Positions 45,048-50,831 of a stretch of DNA of 50,831 nucleotides are shown here, piece by piece. Position numbers and translations under genes: made by a program. Source of the stretch: an uncultured Peptococcaceae bacterium (lineage in GTDB: Bacteria > Bacillota > Peptococcia > Peptococcales > Peptococcaceae); the NCBI GenBank assembly GCA_949743265.1, contig CATJSX010000100.1, forward strand, positions 1 through 50,831. Direction: 5' to 3'. Under the pieces are notes generated by a model that did no database searches, was not told the DNA's origin, and saw only the letters and a program-made list of their open reading frames with translations. Position 1 is the first letter of the stretch. Each line of letters begins with the position of its first letter.

Positions 45048-45890
45048 CTAGCTTCTACTGGTATTCATATTCATGCTGCTGGTAGTGGTAGCGCCCATGG
45101 ATCTGGCAAGATTAAACGTATTATAAATTTTGATACTAGGCGCCATCCAAACCGAACCAGTGCCTTTGTACACATTAACCAATCCTTCGCCACTGACAGC
45201 AGAACCAATTAAAGTTTTTGCCGATCGCTCCACGGTAAAGGTAATTTCTTCGCTGCGTAAAATGACAAAATTACCGTCGACCTTAAGCGTTTCGTTATTC
45301 AATTCCATTACATCAATTTCGCTAGCAGGAACTGGCGATTCTAATACGACCAAGCCGCTGCCACTCAAACGAATCTGGAAAATGCCTTCCCCGCCTAATA
45401 ACGCGGAAGAAACGTTTCTCTGCATAATCGGCTCTACTTTAACACCCGCCTGTGCGCAATAAAACATGCCTTTATCAACAACAATATCTTCTTTTTCTAG
45501 CTGCAAAACTAAAAAATGTTTAAATGATGGTTCCAAAACAACAACGCCGGTACCTTTATATTCTGGCTGAGCAATGGCTTCGCCTGTTGTCACGCTGGAA
45601 AAAACTCTGCCCAAAACATTGCCGGCCGTTACTCCGGAAACCATTTCAATATTGCCTTTGAAATAACTCATAGCTCCCGGCTCCAGAATAACAGCGTCGT
45701 CATTGAGATAAATGGCAACTTGTCTGGCGCGAATGTTTTGTTTCTCCATAAAGTACATATCCATTACGGCATTGGTATCTGTACTGCCTAATAATTTTTG
45801 ATACTCCATTACTTCTATTTTCATACGACCGTTTTCTGCTTGGTCAATAATCTTGATATTTTCTCTCGTTCCAATGGCACTACTAATCAT
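45048..45890 (-). CDS. AIM24 family protein (DUF124)
   Basis: The 280-residue protein belongs to the AIM24/TIGR00266 family, a trimeric beta-rich fold. It has repeated glycine-hydrophobic rungs (GNVLGRVFSSVTTGEAIAQPEY, then GTGVVVLEPS, GGEGIFQIRLSGSGLVVLES, GEGLVNVYKGTGSVWMAP). The family occurs near TerD, VWA and kinase genes and may scaffold membrane-associated complexes; its activity is unknown. The ATG follows GGGGGA. It lies between the VWA gene (18 bases) and the kinase gene. Confidence 0.85.
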   Translation of the reverse strand: MISSAIGTRENIKIIDQAENGRMKIEVMEYQKLLGSTDTNAVMDMYFMEKQNIRARQVAIYLNDDAVILEPGAMSYFKGNIEMVSGVTAGNVLGRVFSSVTTGEAIAQPEYKGTGVVVLEPSFKHFLVLQLEKEDIVVDKGMFYCAQAGVKVEPIMQRNVSSALLGGEGIFQIRLSGSGLVVLESPVPASEIDVMELNNETLKVDGNFVILRSEEITFTVERSAKTLIGSAVSGEGLVNVYKGTGSVWMAPSIKIYNTFNLARSMGATTTSSMNMNTSRS

Positions 45891-45908
45891 CTATCTGTTT
45901 CCCCCTTT

Positions 45909-46436
45909 TTAGTTGCGCTCATTCCAGATACAATATTGACTAAAACTACCAATAGATAAATTATTCAGCATGATAACAGGTTTCGCCAATGCGGCTATGT
46001 TTTGTTGTTCAACTTTGGCTCCTGCCGCGCAAAGAATCAGCTCATACGGCTGATTCTGACAATAGCTGCGCAAGTCTTCGACCTTTTCCAGCCAACTGCC
46101 GTCAGTAAACAAAAAAACGATAGGTTTAAATTGAGCGCCCCATTTTTTTTCATCGCGTTTAAGACATTCTTCCAAAAGTTTTAACGCGGGTAAAAGCGCT
46201 GAAACGCCGCCCGCATACAAATAAGGCAGCGTAACGTCTTTTAAAGCGGACGGCGCCGATGCTTCTCTAGCGATAGAGTCAAAAATAATCAATGATAAAC
46301 GCGCATCATTTCGCGTTTGGGCATCGTTTTTTAACTCTGCCAGCATAGCTTTTACGCCTTGCTTCATGGCTTCCAACGGTTCTCCTGCCATAGACGCTGA
46401 ACAATCCAAAAGCCCGTAAATCAACAAGTGCTCCAT
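45909..46436 (-). CDS. VWA domain protein, TerY-like
   Basis: The 175-residue protein is a single von Willebrand A domain. The metal-binding MIDAS motif is LLDCSASMAGEP (residues about 9-20), with the supporting TDG at about residue 110. TerY proteins of this size act with a kinase and, usually, a PP2C phosphatase; here the kinase is three genes downstream in the same operon and the phosphatase is absent. It follows the TelA-like gene by 21 bases. The start has only a weak GAGAAAAG site. Confidence 0.88.
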   Translation of the reverse strand: MEHLLIYGLLDCSASMAGEPLEAMKQGVKAMLAELKNDAQTRNDARLSLIIFDSIAREASAPSALKDVTLPYLYAGGVSALLPALKLLEECLKRDEKKWGAQFKPIVFLFTDGSWLEKVEDLRSYCQNQPYELILCAAGAKVEQQNIAALAKPVIMLNNLSIGSFSQYCIWNERN

Positions 46437-46457
46437 CTTTTCTCACTGCTTTCTCAT

Positions 46458-47594
46458 TTATACATTGCTGGTTTGTTGGATTTCTTTTTTCATTTTTTCT
46501 AATTTAGCCGTGTTATTAGCGCGTGCATTACGGTTTTCTTCTTCAATAGCTTTGGTTTGTTCGATTCCTTTCATGATGGTTTGCCATGTTTTTTCCAACG
46601 TTTCCAACTGTACCGAACTACCGCTGGCCATGCGAGCAATATTTGCCGATTGACGAGACATATTTTCCGCGTTGCGCAATAATAACTCATTGGTTTTCTG
46701 ATCCAGTGCCTCCATGCTTTTGGCCTGCAATTCCTGTCGCTTCAGCATAACGGCTTGTGTCAAACATTGTTTAAAAATGGGCAGCGTAATCACAAACGCC
46801 GAATTGATCTTGCGGCTCAAATTATAGTTGCTGTACTGAATGCCTTGTATCATGGGAATAGTCTGCAAAGCAATATTTTCCGCAATTTGCAAATCATAAA
46901 CCCGCTGCGAAAGCATTTCTCTGGCATGTCTCAAGCCTTCTACTTGTGTTGCCTTCATAGGATCGCCAGAAGTTTGCGCTTCCTGTTCATATTGAGGAAT
47001 CAAATCGTTGTCTAATTCGTTCATAGCGATTTCACCGGCAACAATATATTTTTCCAGCAGCTGGTAATATTCAATATTGTTGTCATACATCACTGAAAGC
47101 GCTTGATTAGCCTCTTGAATCTGTCCTTCATATTTTTTCAAAATCACATAAACTTTATCGACTTCCGCACCCATTGTTTCATATTTACGGAACAAATCTT
47201 CAATAGCGTTTTGTGCTCGGTTAAACAGACGCTTAAGCGGATTGGGATCTTTGGGGTCTTTTAATTCTTTGATGTCAAATTTGTCCATGATTTTCGTTAG
47301 CTGCACGATCATTTCGCCGGCTTCTTCACTGCTGACCGCTTTCATGTTGGCTAACAGGTTATCAGAAACCTTAGAAATTCCTTCTGTCGCTCTCTGACCG
47401 AAATTCAAAATCGTATTCACATCATCAATGTAAATTTCGCTGGTCATCTGCTCGACTTCTGGCAATTTTCTTAGCTTATCTTTGTAGCTCTCGGTATATT
47501 CTACCAATTCCGCTTCTCCGATAGGCGAAAGTTCACCTGCCGTTTGTTCAGTTTTCATACCGTCCATGATTCTTGACTCTAAATTGATTGCCAT
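46458..47594 (-). CDS. Toxic anion resistance protein, TelA/YceH-like
   Basis: The 378-residue protein is a largely helical, coiled-coil-rich cytoplasmic protein of the TelA family. Marks include NTILNFGQRATEGISKVSDN near residue 60, an NPLKRLFNRAQN segment, the conserved YDLQIAENIALQTIPMIQ stretch, and QTIMKGIEQTKAI near the end. TelA/YceH proteins are linked to tellurite, bacteriocin and membrane-stress resistance. AAGGAG precedes the ATG. It directly follows the YceG-like gene, the same order as yceG-yceH in Bacillus subtilis. Confidence 0.9.
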   Translation of the reverse strand: MAINLESRIMDGMKTEQTAGELSPIGEAELVEYTESYKDKLRKLPEVEQMTSEIYIDDVNTILNFGQRATEGISKVSDNLLANMKAVSSEEAGEMIVQLTKIMDKFDIKELKDPKDPNPLKRLFNRAQNAIEDLFRKYETMGAEVDKVYVILKKYEGQIQEANQALSVMYDNNIEYYQLLEKYIVAGEIAMNELDNDLIPQYEQEAQTSGDPMKATQVEGLRHAREMLSQRVYDLQIAENIALQTIPMIQGIQYSNYNLSRKINSAFVITLPIFKQCLTQAVMLKRQELQAKSMEALDQKTNELLLRNAENMSRQSANIARMASGSSVQLETLEKTWQTIMKGIEQTKAIEEENRNARANNTAKLEKMKKEIQQTSNV

Positions 47595-47617
47595 TTGTAA
47601 AACTCCTTTTTTGTTAA

Positions 47618-49159
47618 TTAGTCACCGAAGATTCTTTGCAGAAAAGAACGCTTTTCTTCTGTACGCTTCTCATCAACCAACGGCAAATTCTGTACAAATT
47701 CTTCCAGCTTGATGATATTGATAAAGGCGTCTTCTATCACTAATTCTATATTATTTGCTCCATTAGGGGATAAAATAACAATATCAAAACCAACAAGATT
47801 CAAAAAACCTAACAAAAGAGCGTCATCTTTTCCCAAAATTTCTCGATCCTTCAAATAAAATATTGCTTTAGGAATATCACCTGTAAAATCATAAGCTTCT
47901 ATTAAATTCAGCAAGGCTTCCGGTGCATTTAGTACCGCTGCTATTAACTGAATTCTTTCTTTGTTAGTAATAGGGAACTTAAAATAACCTTGTTCATAGT
48001 TAATAAATAGCTCATCCAGTTTATTTAAAATGAACTGCTGCATATCGCTGCGATACGTCAGCATACGCTTGTACAATTCATGTTTCTTTAATGCTTGACG
48101 GTCAATGGTCTTATCTGGTTTTAGACAAAAATCCAAGGAATAAACTGCCTGTCTGTTCTCCATTTCTGGCGCAAAATCAAGGCTTTCGGCAAAATAAACT
48201 AGTTTGGTCGAACGTAAATCGTTAATCAGTTTGAAATAAACGTTCCTTTGACGATGGACGCCTAAAATTTTCGTTAAAAACACTGGCGTATAAACGGTTT
48301 TGCCCACTACTTTGAATCCGGTCCGCAATCTAGCTTGAACGTTCCAATAAGTTTCAATATCTTCAAAAGCCGCATTGATCAATACAGGATGAGTATTACC
48401 ATCGGCAAATTGCCACGGTCGAAACATGCCAGTACCATTATAAAGGATCTCGTCTAATTCATCCGTAGCCCGTTTTGCCTGCGTTGTTACTTTTTCAACA
48501 GCAACGCCGTTGGCAATACGTTCTTGTAACGTTTTCACGGTTTTAGCGTTGTTGATGATAATAATTTGCGCTAATTGTTCTTGATCAATTCTAGCTAGTA
48601 AAGGCTCCTTTTGAGGCGAAAGCTGCAAAACGTCAAGACCGGCAATAGCCAAGAGCATCATAAAATATATTTCGTGTTTTTTGGGCTGACCGTAAAAAAT
48701 TGCTTTGGGAATCTCTGTACGCGATAAATGATAATTATTGAAATAACGATTAGCCCAAAGTAGCATTTTGACGATAAAATTATCTCGAATACTAGTTGAA
48801 GTAAAATGTTCTTTGTTGATAGCGAAAGGAATAACAATATCGAGCGCTTCTTTTAATTTTTGGTTTAAGGCACTATCTGCTACTAAAATCAATTCTTCCT
48901 TTTGATAATATCCAATGCTCATGGTCGGCAGCTGCTCCAAGATGCTTTGAATCAAAACCCGATTGTCTGGCGCAGCCAAAGGAAGCGCTGTCAAAAGCAC
49001 CATTTCTGAAGGGTCTTTTGATTTTTTATGCGCCAGCGCCAAAAAATCATTGTATGATTGTTCGTCATCTATACCTTGCATCTGACAAAAATAATTGCCG
49101 TTACGCGTTTGCGCCTGCCGAAATAAATCTTCAAAAATATTCATTGCCTTGATGATCAT
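47618..49159 (-). CDS. YceG-like protein (Ter biosynthetic-module component)
   Basis: The 513-residue protein matches the Bacillus YceG family, annotated as a putative component of the Ter 'biosynthetic module'. It contains an internal duplication: residues 149-182 (IPKAIFYGQPKKHEIYFMML, then A-G-L-D-V-L-Q-L-S-P) and 428-466 (IPKAIFYLKDREILGKDDAL, then V-G-F-D-I-V-I-L-S-P) share a long pattern, implying two related domains. No catalytic motif is recognised. It is the first gene of the island. GGAAGGAG lies 12 bases before the ATG used here; an ATG at 49144 is an alternative. Confidence 0.82.
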   Translation of the reverse strand: MIIKAMNIFEDLFRQAQTRNGNYFCQMQGIDDEQSYNDFLALAHKKSKDPSEMVLLTALPLAAPDNRVLIQSILEQLPTMSIGYYQKEELILVADSALNQKLKEALDIVIPFAINKEHFTSTSIRDNFIVKMLLWANRYFNNYHLSRTEIPKAIFYGQPKKHEIYFMMLLAIAGLDVLQLSPQKEPLLARIDQEQLAQIIIINNAKTVKTLQERIANGVAVEKVTTQAKRATDELDEILYNGTGMFRPWQFADGNTHPVLINAAFEDIETYWNVQARLRTGFKVVGKTVYTPVFLTKILGVHRQRNVYFKLINDLRSTKLVYFAESLDFAPEMENRQAVYSLDFCLKPDKTIDRQALKKHELYKRMLTYRSDMQQFILNKLDELFINYEQGYFKFPITNKERIQLIAAVLNAPEALLNLIEAYDFTGDIPKAIFYLKDREILGKDDALLLGFLNLVGFDIVILSPNGANNIELVIEDAFINIIKLEEFVQNLPLVDEKRTEEKRSFLQRIFGD

Positions 49160-49190
49160 TGCGCTGCGCCGCTCCTTCCTTATTTTTTGG

Positions 49191-49223
49191 GCATTTACTT
49201 TCTTTTGTAAATGCTCTTTTTTT
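49191..49223 (+). terminator. Hairpin at the head of the Ter operon
   Basis: GCATTTAC and GTAAATGC form a perfect 8-bp stem with an 8-base loop. Seven Ts follow on the plus strand, so it would terminate rightward (antisense) transcription. On the minus strand it forms a hairpin in the 5' leader of the operon, just after its promoter. Confidence 0.55.
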
Positions 49224-49232
49224 AGTATACCA
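49224..49232 (-). promoter_or_regulatory. Extended -10 promoter of the Ter operon
   Basis: On the minus strand TGGTATACT is an extended -10 element (TG-n-TATACT). No good -35 box is at the right distance, as is usual with extended -10 promoters. It lies 65 bases before the YceG-like start. Confidence 0.55.
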
Positions 49233-49417
49233 TAAATTTAATCAGTTGTACGGCAAATTTTCTTAAGAAAAACGAAAATTTTGTCATAAACTTAACAAGC
49301 CATACAACGCTGGGAAACAATCAGATAGAAAAAATGTTAAAAATTTGTATCTGTGAAAAATTGGCGTTTTTAGACCATGCATTTGGAAATACAGAATCAA
49401 TGATTTACTTTTAATGC
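49233..49417. other. Intergenic DNA with no gene seen
   Basis: This AT-rich stretch between the Ter promoter and the putative rightward promoter holds no coding frame or clear repeat. Confidence 0.5.
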
Positions 49418-49446
49418 TTGACATGCTATACTGTCATAAATATTAA
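49418..49446 (+). promoter_or_regulatory. Possible promoter upstream of ychF
   Basis: TTGACA (49418-49423) and TATTAA (49441-49446) are spaced 17 bases apart. A terminator-like hairpin overlaps the expected start of transcription. Confidence 0.5.
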
Positions 49447-49470
49447 AGCTCTTTTTGAAAAAGGGCTTTT
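49445..49470 (+). terminator. Terminator-like hairpin next to ychF promoter
   Basis: AAAGCTCTTTTT pairs with AAAAAGGGCTTT (one G-T pair) with a very short loop, followed by TA. Given its overlap with a promoter it may be a leftover or a regulatory leader structure. Confidence 0.4.
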
Positions 49471-49523
49471 AGTTATGGGAAAAAATTAAAAGTCTATTGA
49501 CTAGCGTGACTCTATAGGTTTAC

Positions 49524-49664
49524 ATGACAGAGAACGAAAAACATAAGGAAATTAAAAAATTGCAGCATCTCTCAAGAAATTTTAAAAATTGGTGTGCAGC
49601 TAAAATCTTGAAAGACGATGGCTCAATAGAATCAAAATTTTTAAGGAGGATATCAATAAAATGA
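49524..49664 (+). CDS. Possible 46-residue small protein upstream of ychF
   Basis: An ATG at 49524 opens a 46-codon frame that ends on a TGA overlapping the ychF ATG (ATGA). The product is lysine-rich with a short KNWCAAKILKDDGS stretch. Its own ribosome site is weak (ATAGGT), and its end is read through the ychF ribosome site. It could be a small coupled protein or a leader peptide; chance is not excluded. Confidence 0.3.
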   Translation: MTENEKHKEIKKLQHLSRNFKNWCAAKILKDDGSIESKFLRRISIK

Positions 49665-50752
49665 AACTAGGAATCGTCGGTTTGCCTAATGTTGGCAAAA
49701 GTACGCTGTTTAATGCGTTGACTAAGGCTGGCGCTGAATCGGCAAATTATCCTTTTTGTACCATAGATCCTAACGTTGGAGTTGTAGCTGTTCCTGATGA
49801 ACGGTTGGATGTTTTGGCAAAATTGTATGCCACTGAGAAAATTATTCCTGCGCTAATCGAATTTGTCGATATTGCCGGCTTGGTTCGTGGCGCCAGTAAA
49901 GGGGAAGGTTTGGGCAATCAGTTTTTGTCTCATATTCGCGAAGTTGACGCTATCGTTCACGTCGTTCGGTGTTTTGATGATGAAAATATTGTCCATGTAG
50001 ATGGTTCTGTCGATCCTATTCGCGACATTGAAACCATCAATTTGGAATTGATTTTTTCTGATATGGAAGTAGCCGATCGTCGGTTGCAAAAGGCTATTAA
50101 AGCCGCTAAAGGCGGCGATAAAACGGCTGCCAGAGAAGCTGCGCTGTTAGAGCGCGTGATTGCTCATTTGGAAGAAGGCAAGTGTGCACGTTTATTGCCT
50201 ATTGAGTCGGAAGAAGAAAAATTATTTTTGGATAGCTGCAATTTGCTGACCTATAAGCCTGTTCTATATGCGACGAATGTTCAGGAAGATGATATTGCCA
50301 CTGGCAATGATTTCGTACGCCAAGTAGAAACCTATGCTGTGGCGGAAGGCTCGGAAGCATTTATTGTTTGTGCGCAAATTGAGCAAGAAATTGCCGAACT
50401 GGATGATGAAGAAAAACAAATGTTTTTAGACGATTTGGGTGTATCACAAAGCGGGCTGGATCGTTTGATTGCTGCCAGCTATAAATTGTTAGGACTTATT
50501 AGTTTTTTGACAGCTGGACCGAAGGAAGTTCGTGCTTGGACGATTACCAACGGAACAAAAGCGCCTGCTGCGGCTGGTAAAATTCATTCGGATTTTGAGC
50601 GGGGGTTTATTCGAGCAGAAATTGTTTCGTATAATGATCTGATGGCTTGTGGCACATACAATAATGCCAAGGAGAAAGGATTAGTCCGTATTGAAGGGAA
50701 AGAATATGTAGTCAGCGATGGTGATATTATTCTGTTCCGATTCAATGTATAA
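49661..50752 (+). CDS. ychF: Redox-regulated ATPase/GTPase YchF
   Basis: The 363-residue Obg-like P-loop protein binds ATP in preference to GTP and associates with ribosomes and the oxidative-stress response. G1 is GLPNVGKSTLFN (residues 6-17), followed by YPFCTIDPNVGVV, the G3 region with DIAGLVRGASKGEGLGNQFL, the variant G4, and a C-terminal TGS domain (RAWTITNGTKAPAAAGKIHS, then FIRAEI). The start has AAGGAGGATATC ideally placed. Its length is standard. Confidence 0.96.
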   Translation: MKLGIVGLPNVGKSTLFNALTKAGAESANYPFCTIDPNVGVVAVPDERLDVLAKLYATEKIIPALIEFVDIAGLVRGASKGEGLGNQFLSHIREVDAIVHVVRCFDDENIVHVDGSVDPIRDIETINLELIFSDMEVADRRLQKAIKAAKGGDKTAAREAALLERVIAHLEEGKCARLLPIESEEEKLFLDSCNLLTYKPVLYATNVQEDDIATGNDFVRQVETYAVAEGSEAFIVCAQIEQEIAELDDEEKQMFLDDLGVSQSGLDRLIAASYKLLGLISFLTAGPKEVRAWTITNGTKAPAAAGKIHSDFERGFIRAEIVSYNDLMACGTYNNAKEKGLVRIEGKEYVVSDGDIILFRFNV

Positions 50753-50787
50753 ATCAAAAATTTGTTCGTTTTATGGGGGAATGATTG

Positions 50788-50831
50788 ATGGCTATAGGTG
50801 AACAATACGACGAACGTATTGCACATATTAT
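50788..50831 (+). CDS. Start of another gene, 3' end outside window
   Basis: An ATG at 50788 follows GGGGGA with seven bases between, and 14 codons (MAIGEQYDERIAHI) remain open to the window's end. It begins 36 bases after ychF and may share its transcript. Too little is present to name a product. Confidence 0.5.
   Translation, partial: MAIGEQYDERIAHI

Noticed and set aside
1-50831. tRNA, rRNA, CRISPR arrays and insertion sequences
   Set aside because: No cloverleaf-like TpsiC segments, direct-repeat arrays or transposase genes were seen by reading; a covariance-model scan could not be run.

Overview
The window looks like a chromosomal segment of a low-GC member of the Bacillota. CodY, MecA, NiaR, the FakA/FakB pair, DprA and the dprA-topA-trmFO-xerC-hslV-hslU-codY gene order all point that way. 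A diderm Negativicutes host is possible (P2-type tail proteins, no clear Bacillus- or Clostridium-specific marker), but this placement is inference with low confidence. I saw no rRNA, tRNA or CRISPR array.

Positions 1-8390 hold one end of a damaged P2-like prophage. Reading leftwards on the minus strand are a chimeric regulator/spike gene, gpU, gpW, gpJ, gpI, a tail fibre and small genes that run off the window. Reading rightwards are a LexA-like (S24) repressor, a Uma2-type nuclease and a large serine integrase. Three copies of a 13-bp palindrome lie between the divergent arms and overlap both promoters. Three lesions are visible. A Cro-like DNA-binding domain is fused to the C-terminal half of the baseplate spike gpV, consistent with a large internal deletion. 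The tail fibre is split at a run of six Gs. The integrase is frameshifted just after its catalytic serine, where one copy of a 4-bp repeat appears to be missing.

Positions 8390-15610 are an accessory zone: decayed DNA, a methyl-accepting chemotaxis protein, then a restriction-modification remnant. The remnant has a DpnII-type Dam methylase, a DpnII endonuclease that has lost its N-terminal half, a second DNA methylase, and a nuclease-fold/DUF5655 protein.

Positions 15612-29625 are housekeeping genes: a GNAT acetyltransferase, niaR, mecA, nth, the dprA-to-codY block (DNA uptake, topology, tRNA methylation, chromosome dimer resolution, proteolysis, nutrient sensing), a fatty-acid kinase pair, and a small anchored acidic protein. 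After three hairpins come a PdaB-like deacetylase, an RlmN/Cfr-type radical SAM methylase, a PadR regulator and a class B sortase.

Positions 33455-49232 are a long minus-strand Ter stress island. From a promoter near 49228 it reads YceG-like, TelA-like, VWA (TerY-like), AIM24-like, a kinase, a Ca2+ P-type ATPase and three TerD proteins. Then comes an intrinsic terminator, followed by a TerD fusion, a C-C bond lyase, a PRTase-TRSP protein, a StiP/PELOTA protein and a HAD phosphatase, closed by a strong terminator. The first half looks like calcium/metal sensing and membrane-stress machinery. The second half matches the predicted 'nucleoside-like metabolite' biosynthetic module of Ter systems, whose chemistry is still unknown. 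The window ends with ychF and the start of another gene.
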